This document shows positions 24,516 to 32,114 of a stretch of DNA of 64,000 nt, piece by piece. This DNA is from Paenibacillus silviterrae (GTDB lineage Bacteria > Bacillota > Bacilli > Paenibacillales > NBRC-103111): assembly GCF_030167925.1 (NCBI RefSeq), contig NZ_JASKUT010000001.1, forward strand, positions 4,300,501 to 4,364,500. Reading direction: 5' to 3'. Each line of letters starts with the position of its first letter. Positions within the stretch are counted from its first letter, which is position 1. Position numbers and translations under genes: made by a program. A model generated the notes under the pieces. That model was given only the letters and a program-made list of their open reading frames with translations, made no database searches and was not told where the DNA came from.

Positions 24516-24704
24516 TTAATGGTGCATATGTCGTGCAAGCTTCTCCATCCGTTTGTCCTGCTTGCGCTCATGAACGACCATGCAGGCATGGATGGCGCCA
24601 GGAAGCCAGAAGCATAGGGTCAGAATCAGGTTAAGAAATGCCTGAAACGGCTTGCCGCAGAACAAAACGGCCACAGGAGGAAGCAATATCGCCAGAAGAT
24701 ACAT
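24516..24704 (-). CDS. YqaE/Pmp3-family membrane protein
   Basis: A 62-residue protein with two membrane helices. It shows the Pmp3 signature: LLAILLPPVAVLFCGKP, then FLNLILTLCFWLPGAIHAC and a charged C-terminal tail. Relatives are small plasma-membrane proteins linked to salt and cold stress. GGAGGTGG seven bases before the ATG supports the start. A 17-base palindrome lies 22 bases upstream of the start codon. Confidence 0.88.
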   Translation of the reverse strand: MYLLAILLPPVAVLFCGKPFQAFLNLILTLCFWLPGAIHACMVVHERKQDKRMEKLARHMHH

Positions 24705-24725
24705 CGTAGATCCACCTCCACTTGA

Positions 24726-24742
24726 GTATTACTTAGTAATAC
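24726..24742 (-). promoter_or_regulatory. 17-base perfect palindrome in the YqaE leader
   Basis: GTATTAC-TTA-GTAATAC is a perfect inverted repeat between the DUF1836 gene and the YqaE gene. Its position just before the start suggests an operator, as used by GntR/YtrA- or PadR-like repressors. Confidence 0.5.
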
Positions 24743-24775
24743 GTTTTGCGATTGCTTTTGTTTCGCGGCGGCCGC

Positions 24776-25549
24776 CTAGCTTAGCCCATGGAGAAACAGC
24801 GTTGCATTCATATACCTGCGGGCCAGCGAGTGGAAGTAGGCCGTCTGCACGGATACCATCGCGATGAACAGCACATTGCGCACCGCTTCCTTCTGCTCCG
24901 CATTCAGCCCCTCCAGACTGCAGGCGTACTGGTCGGCCTTATGCCGGATCGTCGTTTCGGTCAGCGCATCGTAATTTCTTTTGCCGAAGCCGTGTCCTTG
25001 AACGTCCATGACTTGGTCGTTATTGGCATCCAGCTCTTCGAACAGCCGTGAATACGCGGCATATAGCTCCGCTGGGCCAAGCAAATCATCGCTGTCCTCC
25101 TCCGGCTTGCGAAGGACGACGTGAAGCAGCTTGCGAATCGCTTCAAAATCGAGGCAATGCTTCATATCATCAATAATGAAGAGCAGCGCCGCTTGATCGA
25201 CCGAGTATTTTTTGCCGAGCTTGGGCGACCCCAAATAATCCTTGAAATCCCGTTTCACCCAGTTTTGCATCGAGGTGATGGAGATATTGGTATATTCAAT
25301 TTGGTTTCCGAGGGATACTATCTCTTGCAGAGAAAAGCCTTCCATGCTCTCGTGCTTGATCATTTTCTCCATGACCGGAGGAAGATGAGTGGAGAGAAAG
25401 GCCGTGAGCGAGCTGCCGTGCTTCATTTGGGTCAGGTGATTCTTTTTCCAGGCCTCCTGCAAAATCATTAACGGACTTCGATCCGCGGCGCCTTTCATGG
25501 CCAGGAGCATTTGCGCCATTTCCTTGCGGGTAAGCGTGAAGGTCTCCAA
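24776..25549 (-). CDS. DUF1836 protein
   Basis: A 257-residue protein of the DUF1836 family. From the chosen TTG it begins LETFTLTRKEMAQMLLAMKG, as family members do, and continues with ITSMQNWVKRDFK, GKKYSVDQAALLFIIDDMKH and LLHVVLRKPEEDSDD. The helix-turn-helix-like core suggests DNA binding. GGAGGTG lies about eight bases before the TTG; an ATG 18 codons upstream is possible but lacks a site. It is longer than most family members by a C-terminal helical region (about 170-257). It may control the YqaE gene behind it or the divergent transporter; both have palindromes in their leaders. Confidence 0.78.
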   Translation of the reverse strand: METFTLTRKEMAQMLLAMKGAADRSPLMILQEAWKKNHLTQMKHGSSLTAFLSTHLPPVMEKMIKHESMEGFSLQEIVSLGNQIEYTNISITSMQNWVKRDFKDYLGSPKLGKKYSVDQAALLFIIDDMKHCLDFEAIRKLLHVVLRKPEEDSDDLLGPAELYAAYSRLFEELDANNDQVMDVQGHGFGKRNYDALTETTIRHKADQYACSLEGLNAEQKEAVRNVLFIAMVSVQTAYFHSLARRYMNATLFLHGLS

Positions 25550-25584
25550 ACTCCTGCCACCTCCGTTCATGCTTAAATTTTCGG

Positions 25585-25596
25585 GTTCATATGAAC
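25585..25596. promoter_or_regulatory. Palindrome upstream of the DUF1836 gene
   Basis: GTTCATATGAAC is a perfect 12-base palindrome 36 bases upstream of the chosen DUF1836 start. A closely related repeat lies upstream of the divergent transporter gene. Confidence 0.4.
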
Positions 25597-25679
25597 TCAT
25601 CATAAATCCAGTCGTAAGCGCTTGTCAAAGGTAGATAATGAAGATGCCGAACTTCTTTTGCGGGAAAATAAACCCGTAG

Positions 25680-25710
25680 ACGCCTTAAATGGTCGAAGGC
25701 GCCCTTTTTA
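25680..25710 (+). terminator. Terminator-like hairpin in a divergent gap
   Basis: GACGCCTT-N9-AAGGCG is followed by CCCTTTTTAG. No plus-strand gene ends nearby, so it would stop transcripts starting inside this gap, for example a leader or a small RNA, or it may be a relic. Confidence 0.4.
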
Positions 25711-25744
25711 GAGCATTTCCTATTTACCTGATCTTTACTATAAT

Positions 25745-25760
25745 AAGTTCATAAGAACTT
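25745..25760 (+). promoter_or_regulatory. Operator-like repeat at the CNNM gene promoter
   Basis: AAGTTC-ATAA-GAACTT is an inverted repeat directly behind a perfect TATAAT (25739-25744), where a repressor would block transcription. It shares the half-site GTTCATA with the palindrome in front of the DUF1836 gene. Confidence 0.45.
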
Positions 25761-25803
25761 TATCTGTTCATGGTTTTAAAATCTACTTATGAGGAAGGTT
25801 GAT

Positions 25804-27129
25804 ATGGCCTTAAATCTGTTTCTCGTCGCGCTGTTGATTCTGCTGACTGCTTTCTTTGTTGCTACGGAGTTTGCTATCATTCGCTTGCGCTCCAGTCGCG
25901 TAGATCAGCTGATTGCGGAAGGAAAGAGCAATGCGGTGGCAGTGAGAAGGGTTCAAGCCAATTTGGACGGGTATTTGTCTGCGTGCCAGCTTGGTATTAC
26001 GATTACAGCGCTTGGCTTAGGCTGGCTCGGGGAGCCGACGGTGGAGAAGCTGCTGCATCCGTTATTTGAAATGTTCGGTGTTCGAGAGGATATCGCCAGC
26101 TTGTTATCCTTCGTTATCGCTTTCGCTTCGGTCACCTTTTTGCACGTCGTGTTAGGTGAGCTTGCCCCGAAAACATGGGCAATTCAGAAAGCGGAGGCCG
26201 TGAGTCTGTTTACGGCGAAGCCGATCATGTTATTTTATAAGGTGATGTATCCTTTCATTTGGCTGCTTAACGGTTCTGCGAATGGGCTTGTGCGGATGTT
26301 TGGCTTGAAGCCGGCAAAGGAGCATGAGGAAGCCCACTCGGAGGAAGAAATCCAAATTATTGTCAACGAAAGCTACCAGAGCGGCAAAATCAACAAGGCG
26401 GAATACGGCTACGTGAATCGAATCTTCGCCTTTGACGAGATGCTGGCGCGTGAGATTATGGTGCCGCGTACGGATATGGTATGCTTATATACGAATAACT
26501 CACTGGAAGAGAATTTGGAAGTGATCCGCCGGGAGCAATACACACGATTTCCGATTGCTCAGGAAAGCAAGGACAACATCATCGGGATTATTAATACAAA
26601 GCAATTTTTCTTAAAATATGATCATCTTTCCGAATCGTTCGATATCTCCGAGCTGCTGCAGCCGGTGCTTAGCGTCCCAGAGTACATGCCGCTGAATCAA
26701 TTGCTGAAGCGGATGCAGAAGGAGCGTGTTCACATCGCCATTCTGGTCGATGAGTACGGCGGTACCTCCGGGCTGATTACGATGGAGGATATATTAGAGG
26801 AGATCGTCGGAGAGATTCGAGACGAATTCGACGCCGACGAGGCCAAAGAGATCGAGCAAATCGATCAAGACAAATACATTCTGGACGGCAAGGTGCTGCT
26901 GACCCAATTGAATGCTATCTTCGGCACGGCACTGGAGCACGAGGATGTAGATACCATAGGCGGTTGGCTGTATACGCAGAACCCGGATATCCAGCTGAAT
27001 ATGCCTATCGAGTATGATGGCCTGCGATTCGTCGTGGTGGATAAAGAAGAGCATCGAATTCGAAGGGTCGAGGTAAGCCGTGAAGTGCCTGCTGCACTGC
27101 CTGATGCCGCGGATGAATTGCTGATTTAA
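25804..27129 (+). CDS. CNNM/CorC-type membrane protein with CBS domains
   Basis: A 441-residue hemolysin-C-like (UPF0053) protein. Residues 1-180 form the CNNM membrane domain (ATEFAIIRLRSSRVDQL, GITITALGLGWLGEPTVEKL, LGELAPKTWAIQ). Two CBS domains follow (REIMVPRTDM and VHIAILVDEYGGTSGLITME), then the CorC_HlyC domain to the end. Relatives are magnesium or sodium-linked transporters, YhdP/MpfA-like, important for Mg tolerance; hemolysis is an old misnomer. AGGAAGG is five bases before the chosen ATG, five codons after an earlier one. Confidence 0.87.
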   Translation: MALNLFLVALLILLTAFFVATEFAIIRLRSSRVDQLIAEGKSNAVAVRRVQANLDGYLSACQLGITITALGLGWLGEPTVEKLLHPLFEMFGVREDIASLLSFVIAFASVTFLHVVLGELAPKTWAIQKAEAVSLFTAKPIMLFYKVMYPFIWLLNGSANGLVRMFGLKPAKEHEEAHSEEEIQIIVNESYQSGKINKAEYGYVNRIFAFDEMLAREIMVPRTDMVCLYTNNSLEENLEVIRREQYTRFPIAQESKDNIIGIINTKQFFLKYDHLSESFDISELLQPVLSVPEYMPLNQLLKRMQKERVHIAILVDEYGGTSGLITMEDILEEIVGEIRDEFDADEAKEIEQIDQDKYILDGKVLLTQLNAIFGTALEHEDVDTIGGWLYTQNPDIQLNMPIEYDGLRFVVVDKEEHRIRRVEVSREVPAALPDAADELLI

Positions 27130-27184
27130 TTGCAGCCGGGAGCAGGACTCCCGGCTTATCGTACATAGAAGGGAAGGAAAGCAT

Positions 27185-28228
27185 GTGCCGCTAAGAACGA
27201 TTGGCTTCATGGCTGCCGCCATTCTGCTGCTGTACCTGATGTTTACGGTGGGCTTTCCGTTTTTGCTGGCTCTCATCGTAGCGATTTTGCTGGAGCCTTT
27301 CGTCGGGTGGCTGCAGAGGGGCCTGAAGCTGAACCGCGTTATGAGTGCTTTGACCGTATGCTCTTTGTTTTTGATCGGCGCATTGGCCCTCGTTATTTTT
27401 ATCGGGCTGACGATTTTTAATGAATTTGTAGAGTATATGGGGAAGGTCCCCGGGATCATTAGCGAAGCGGACCGGTTTGTAAGAGAGGCTGTAGTGGGTG
27501 AGGGGATCCTGTACCGCTCCTTCCCTGAGGATTGGGCGGGTTATATCCAGAGCGGGGTTGAGATGGGGCTCGAATATATTACTCAGGGAATTAACTTCCT
27601 TGTTACGTCTTTGTCCGGCATGATGCTGGGCATTGCGAAAACGGTGCCGAATCTGCTCATCTTCCTGATCGTATTTGTGATTGCATTATACTTGATCAGC
27701 TTCGGTCTCCCGAATATTAGGCAGGCTTTCCTATCGATCTTCGCGGAGAATACGCGGCATAAGATGGAGGCTGTTCTGGAACACCTTAGAGTCGCAGTGG
27801 TCGGGTTCTTAAAAGCGCAAATTTTGCTAAGCTTTCTTACTTACATCGTTTCCCTTGTAGGATTGCTGTTCCTCGGTGTCAGCTATCCGCTGGCGATTGC
27901 GCTGCTGATCATCATTGTGGACCTGCTGCCGATTCTGGGTACGGGCTCCGTCCTCGTTCCATGGGCCATCTACAGCTTTGTAGCTGGAGATCAGCGACTT
28001 GGGATCGGGCTGATCATTCTCTTTGTTGTCATTACGATCTTCCGCCGCATCGCCGAGCCGAAGATCGTGGCGGATGCCGTGGGTATCAGTGCCTTGGCGG
28101 CCCTTGTCAGCTTATATATCGGGCTCCAATTGGCCGGACTGGCGGGGTTGTTCCTAGGTCCGCTGGTCGTCATTTTCTATCAGGCGGTCAAGAAGGCCGG
28201 CTTGTTGAAGCTTCGTATTGAACTGTAA
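27185..28228 (+). CDS. YtvI-like AI-2E family membrane protein
   Basis: A 347-residue protein with about eight membrane helices and the AI-2E/PerM fold. The motif DLLPILGTGSVLVPWAIYSF and the ending GLAGLFLGPLVVIFYQAVKK match the sporulation membrane protein YtvI of bacilli. The start is a GTG with AAGGA six bases upstream. It follows the CNNM gene after 55 bases and shares its strand, so the two may be one unit. YtvI is sporulation-induced but not well characterised; other PerM paralogues are possible. Confidence 0.82.
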   Translation: MPLRTIGFMAAAILLLYLMFTVGFPFLLALIVAILLEPFVGWLQRGLKLNRVMSALTVCSLFLIGALALVIFIGLTIFNEFVEYMGKVPGIISEADRFVREAVVGEGILYRSFPEDWAGYIQSGVEMGLEYITQGINFLVTSLSGMMLGIAKTVPNLLIFLIVFVIALYLISFGLPNIRQAFLSIFAENTRHKMEAVLEHLRVAVVGFLKAQILLSFLTYIVSLVGLLFLGVSYPLAIALLIIIVDLLPILGTGSVLVPWAIYSFVAGDQRLGIGLIILFVVITIFRRIAEPKIVADAVGISALAALVSLYIGLQLAGLAGLFLGPLVVIFYQAVKKAGLLKLRIEL

Positions 28229-28235
28229 GCATCGT

Positions 28236-28281
28236 AAACACCGGATGGAGGCTTCTTGGAAGCGACCATCCGGTGTTTATT
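28236..28281. terminator. Terminator between convergent genes
   Basis: AAACACCGGATGG and CCATCCGGTGTTT are perfect 13-base arms, with a T-rich right flank and A-rich left flank suiting both directions. Confidence 0.75.
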
Positions 28282-28291
28282 GGTTTACGCT

Positions 28292-29446
28292 CTATTTTTC
28301 CCGGTTGGCCATCTGCTGCCATACGGAGCCCGCGGCAGCTTCACCGCTCTCGATCCGTTCGATGGCCATGCGAATTTGCATGCGAACCTCGAATTCGGGA
28401 TCCTCCTGCGCAGCCTGCAGGGCAGGGAGAGCCTCGGCATCACCGGCTTCATACAGAAAGCGTGCCGCTCTCCAGCGAACCAACTTATTCGGGTCGCCGA
28501 GCGCCTCGACCATAGCATCCTGCGCTTCGGGAAACCCAAGGTCGGAGAGCGTATCGCCGGCCGTTCGGCGAACCGAAACGGAATCGTCCTTCAATGCTTC
28601 ATAAAGATAGGGAAGCACGGAAGAATCCTTCAAATCGCCGAGATAAACGGTTGCCAGGCGCCGTACTGTGGATTTCTCATCCCGCAGGGCGAGCAAAAGA
28701 AGGGGCACGGTTTGCGGCTCCGGCTTGATCTGCTCCAGCGCCGCATAGCGCTTTTTCCAGTCGGGATCCTTTAGCTGGCGTTCCAGCTCTTCGTACGATA
28801 GACCGGTTTGCCGATCCACTGCTTCAAGTGCTTCGGCTATGCTAGCTACCGGCGCATCCATAGCTTGTTGAATCAGCTGCTCCAACCGTTCTTGGGGAAA
28901 GGAGGCGTCGATTTCCTGCACCAGCTCGTCAAGTACTTCCTGTAAATCGCCGTAACGGACACCCCAATCCTCCAGGCTTCGTTCCCTAATTAAGTTAGGG
29001 GCTGCGGCAGCAGCGCGTATGGCCGATTCATTGAATCTTTCGGGAAGCGCCGCCCGTTTCTCTTCAGTGCCGTTGGATGCCCGCAGCTGAAGGGGGATTC
29101 CCCGAAAGTGCTGAAGCTTGACATGGACCTCACCGAAGGAGGTTTCTTGCTGCGGGTGATCGGGAGCCGTGCCGGCAGGGTGAGAGGCGGATCCTCCTAA
29201 TACTTCGCGAACCTCTGCCAGGATTCGCTGCCAATCACCGTGAGCCGTTCGATCCAGGGCGATAAAATCCGCCGAGCGGTACAAGCTCCGGACTCCCTCG
29301 ATCGCCAGCAAACGGTTCAGCGGCTCGGGAGCGCGGCCGGCCTCCTGCCGGGTATAGGTTTCCCTGACATGCTCCGGGACACGTTCGGTTAATGTAATTT
29401 TCATCGTATTCGGGCTAGGGGTAGGTTCAATAGAGATGATGGTCAT
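28292..29446 (-). CDS. Conserved virulence factor C-like HEAT-repeat protein
   Basis: A 384-residue soluble protein. Residues 1-85 are a NifU-N/Nfu-like domain beginning ISIEPTPSPNTMKITL, which in Fe-S scaffolds binds clusters. The middle section is the family-specific virulence-factor region. Residues about 230-365 are HEAT repeats, with DPDWKKRYAALEQI, DEKSTVRRLATVYLGDL and DDSVSVRRTAGDTLSDLGFP. The architecture is that of CvfC of Staphylococcus and YpgR of Bacillus. The role is unknown; the virulence label comes from a staphylococcal screen. AAGGAG is 10 bases before the ATG. Confidence 0.83.
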   Translation of the reverse strand: MTIISIEPTPSPNTMKITLTERVPEHVRETYTRQEAGRAPEPLNRLLAIEGVRSLYRSADFIALDRTAHGDWQRILAEVREVLGGSASHPAGTAPDHPQQETSFGEVHVKLQHFRGIPLQLRASNGTEEKRAALPERFNESAIRAAAAAPNLIRERSLEDWGVRYGDLQEVLDELVQEIDASFPQERLEQLIQQAMDAPVASIAEALEAVDRQTGLSYEELERQLKDPDWKKRYAALEQIKPEPQTVPLLLLALRDEKSTVRRLATVYLGDLKDSSVLPYLYEALKDDSVSVRRTAGDTLSDLGFPEAQDAMVEALGDPNKLVRWRAARFLYEAGDAEALPALQAAQEDPEFEVRMQIRMAIERIESGEAAAGSVWQQMANREK

Positions 29447-29469
29447 CGCATGGCTGCTCCTTTCGGATA

Positions 29470-29513
29470 GGCAAAAGAGACCGCAGACTCGTGAAGGGTC
29501 TTAACGGTCTCTT
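29470..29513 (-). terminator. Terminator of the guanylate-kinase-like gene
   Basis: AAGAGACCG and CGGTCTCTT are perfect arms; on the minus strand the stem is followed by TTTTGCC. Confidence 0.7.
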
Positions 29514-29541
29514 CTGTTAGGTTGTATGTAACCGGCTGCTT

Positions 29542-30132
29542 CTAATCGAGATCCAGCAGGTTGCGGTGCAAATACTTCTGGTCGAGCGTCTTCGTTAAAT
29601 CAAAAACGGTATGAGCTAAATCCACATTCTCGAAAACGTGTTCACAAGCATCCTTGTAAGCCATCTCTTCGTCGTAATGCGACATGTACCGGTCAATCAG
29701 CTCAGGCGAGTCGCCGCGTTCCTGCTCGCGCCGGAGCACGGTTTGCCGATCTGCATAGATGAAGATCCGTACCGCGTGATTGCCGTAGACCTGCTTCAGT
29801 ACGTCGGCACCGTACCGGTTCAAGATGAGATAAATCGCGCCGTGCTTCTGAAGCATCGAAGCGACATCCTGTTCCTTGATCCCGTAAAGGTTTCCGTCGA
29901 TTTCAAGTACCTCAATAAATTGCTTGGCCGCTTCCGCCTCGGCGAACTGATCTCGGGTAATAAAAAAATAATCCTGTCCATCTACTTCAGAAGAGCGTGG
30001 TGTACGTGTCGTGTAGGAAAGCACCTGTTTGACTCCAAGCGTATCGCCTGACATTTGTGCAACGGTCCTGCGCCCGGCTCCGTTCGGGCCTGTGAAGATA
30101 AAGATTGTATCTGTATCCTTTAACTCGTACAT
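29542..30132 (-). CDS. Guanylate-kinase-like protein with altered P-loop
   Basis: A 196-residue protein with the guanylate kinase fold: P-loop at about residue 15, the GMP-binding YTTRTPRSSEVDGQDYFFI, and the lid region LRREQERGD. The P-loop reads GPNGAGRRT, where true guanylate kinases have GKGT or GKST: the phosphate-binding Lys is Arg and the next Gly is Arg too. This is therefore unlikely to be the housekeeping Gmk and may be a weak kinase or a nucleotide-binding regulator. AAGGAGGG precedes the ATG. It stands between the DEAD-box helicase and the HEAT protein on the same strand, with its own terminator. Confidence 0.8.
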   Translation of the reverse strand: MYELKDTDTIFIFTGPNGAGRRTVAQMSGDTLGVKQVLSYTTRTPRSSEVDGQDYFFITRDQFAEAEAAKQFIEVLEIDGNLYGIKEQDVASMLQKHGAIYLILNRYGADVLKQVYGNHAVRIFIYADRQTVLRREQERGDSPELIDRYMSHYDEEMAYKDACEHVFENVDLAHTVFDLTKTLDQKYLHRNLLDLD

Positions 30133-30278
30133 AGAATCCCTCCTTCATGGTAGTGAAAGATCAGATCGTTGACGGCAGCCCACTTCCTTATTTTACATGC
30201 TTTCCAGGAAGAGGTAAAGGGCGGAGGGGGAGAGCTTGTGCCCTCCCAAGCGTTTTTCTCCACCCGAACTGGGATCGC

Positions 30279-31949
30279 CTATCTTCCGCGCCTTCCGCCA
30301 CCGCTTCGATTCGCACCACCACGCTTCGTATCCGCTCCACGTCCTCGTGCCGCAACACCCGTCCGCGCCGGATTGCCCGTTGCCCAGGTGGCCGCTTTGT
30401 CCGTCCCGCGCCCGCGTGCCGCTGTGCCCGCGCCGCGAGCTTGCTCACCGCCGCGCCCGCGCGCAGCTTGCTCGCCGCCGCGCCCCGCGCGGGCTTGCTC
30501 GCCGCCGCGTCCACGCGCAGCTTGCTCGCCGCCGCGCCCCGCGCGAGCTTGCTCGCCGCCGCGCCCCGCACGAGCTTGCTCGCCGCCGCGCCCCGCGCGA
30601 GCTTGCTCGCCGCCGCGTCCGCGCGCAGCTTGCTCGCCGCCGCGTCCGCGCGTGGCTTGCTCGCCGCCGCGCCCTGCGCGGGCTTGCTCGCCGCCGCGCC
30701 CCGCGCGAGCTTGCTCGCCGCCGCGTCCGCGCGTAGCTTGCTCGCCGCCGCGCCCCGCGCGAGCTTGCTCGCCGCCGCGTCCGCGCGTAGCTTGGTCGCC
30801 GCCGCGCCCGCGCGCAGCTTGCTCGCCCTCCGGCGCCCGGCCCTGCCGCTTCGCGAGAGTTTGCTTGATCCCTCTCTCGATTTTCTCGAGATGATCGGCA
30901 TCCCGCGGTGCTGCGAAGGTAATCGCCTTACCGCGCTCGCCCGCACGTCCCGTCCGTCCAATGCGGTGAATATAGCTCTCTGCGTCATGCGGGATGTCGT
31001 AGTTATATACATGGGTAATTCCTTCTACATCCAGTCCCCTTGCGGCGATATCCGTCGCTACCAGCAATTGAATTTTTGCATCGCGAAACCGTTTCATGAC
31101 TTGCTCCCGCTTAGCTTGGGTCAAATCACCGTGCAGCTCATCCGAGCTGTAGCCCCGTTCGTTCAACTCCGCATTCAGCTTCGTGGCCCGCAGCTTCGTC
31201 CGGCAGAAGATCATTCCCAAATAAGGAGGATCCTCATCGATCGTTTTACAAAGTGCATCCAGCTTGCCTCGGTCTGTCGTGCGAACGACAACCTGATCAA
31301 TTTCCTCCAGAGTAATTTTCTTTGCCTGAACGGCGACTTCCTTAGGCGTGCGCATATAGTTCCGCGCCAGCTGCTTGATTTTATCCGGCATCGTCGCGGA
31401 GAACAGCATAGTCTGCCGTCGTGTCGGCGTTTGCATAATAATCTCTTGCACCTCGGTTAGAAAGCCCATATGCAGCATTTGATCCGCTTCATCCAATACG
31501 AGCACCGACAGCCTTCCGAGATCCACGGTTTCCCTGCGAAGGTGATCAAGCAGACGCCCAGGCGTTGCAATGATCATATGCACCGCACCTTCAAGCTTCC
31601 TGATCTGCCTTTCGACATCCTGTCCCCCATAAGCAGACAAAACTCGTAAACCGCGCAGAGGCGCCCATTTCTTCACCTCATCGGTGATTTGAATGGCCAG
31701 CTCGCGGGTTGGGGTTATTACCAATCCTTGCACGTGGGACTTATTTGCATCCAGCGACTCCAGCATCGGCAGCAGGAAGGCCAGCGTTTTCCCCGTTCCG
31801 GTCTGCGCCTGTGCAATCAAATCATCCCCCGTTAAAGCAAGAGGGATCGCTTGCTTTTGAATGGGCGTGGGATCCGTATATCCTTCCTTTGCCAGCGCCT
31901 CCGCCAAATCCGAATCTATGCCTAGCTCCGCAAAACCATTCTTCTTCAT
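30279..31949 (-). CDS. DEAD-box RNA helicase with RG-repeat tail
   Basis: A 556-residue DEAD-box protein. The helicase core (1-365) has the Q motif YTDPTPIQKQAIP, AQTGTGKT, PTRELA, VLDEADQM, SATMP and HRIGRTGRAG, as in CshA. The tail, residues 381-506, is 14 consecutive 9-residue units of the type GRGGEQARA, followed by more RG-rich sequence ending GGGRRGR. RG/RGG tails bind RNA and promote condensation. AAGGAG six bases before the ATG fixes the start; the longer frame upstream runs into the neighbouring terminator. Such helicases act in ribosome assembly and mRNA decay in the cold. The tail is longer and more regular than in B. subtilis homologues. Confidence 0.9.
   Translation of the reverse strand: MKKNGFAELGIDSDLAEALAKEGYTDPTPIQKQAIPLALTGDDLIAQAQTGTGKTLAFLLPMLESLDANKSHVQGLVITPTRELAIQITDEVKKWAPLRGLRVLSAYGGQDVERQIRKLEGAVHMIIATPGRLLDHLRRETVDLGRLSVLVLDEADQMLHMGFLTEVQEIIMQTPTRRQTMLFSATMPDKIKQLARNYMRTPKEVAVQAKKITLEEIDQVVVRTTDRGKLDALCKTIDEDPPYLGMIFCRTKLRATKLNAELNERGYSSDELHGDLTQAKREQVMKRFRDAKIQLLVATDIAARGLDVEGITHVYNYDIPHDAESYIHRIGRTGRAGERGKAITFAAPRDADHLEKIERGIKQTLAKRQGRAPEGEQAARGRGGDQATRGRGGEQARAGRGGEQATRGRGGEQARAGRGGEQARAGRGGEQATRGRGGEQAARGRGGEQARAGRGGEQARAGRGGEQARAGRGGEQAARGRGGEQARAGRGGEQAARGRGGEQARGAGTAARGRGTDKAATWATGNPARTGVAARGRGADTKRGGANRSGGGRRGR
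30431..30808 (-). repeat. 14 tandem 27-bp repeats coding the RG tail
   Basis: The coding strand repeats a 27-base unit that gives GRGGEQ plus ARA, ATR or AAR, all in frame with no interruption. The units differ by few bases, so recent gain or loss of copies is likely. The plus strand shows the same period as GCTTGCTCGCCGCCGCG. The region is extremely GC-rich compared with its flanks. Confidence 0.85.
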
Positions 31950-32013
31950 GATCATTCTCCTTAGGTGGAAAAACATTCCGGTTATTATATGTAAGCATTC
32001 TACAGGAACCGCG

Positions 32014-32052
32014 GGAAAAAAGAAACTGCATGAGGCCTTAGGCCCCATGCAG
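32014..32052 (-). terminator. Terminator of the YhcN-like lipoprotein gene
   Basis: CTGCATGAGGCC and GGCCCCATGCAG form a long stem with one mismatch; the minus strand continues with TTTCTTTTTT. Confidence 0.85.
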
Positions 32053-32114
32053 CGCTAATTGTTGCCTATTTCTACCTATATATATTGTAGTTTTACATCG
32101 ATGCTTTCATTCGG

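Noticed and set aside
30431..30808. CRISPR-like regular repeat spacing
   Set aside because: The 27-bp units are directly joined with no unique spacers and are in frame with a helicase gene; no cas genes are present.
30147..31460. Plus-strand Ala/Arg/Leu and Pro/Arg-rich open frames opposite the helicase tail
   Set aside because: They are translations of the complementary strand of the 27-bp repeats in other frames; periodic low-complexity products such as SLLAAAPRA are a by-product.
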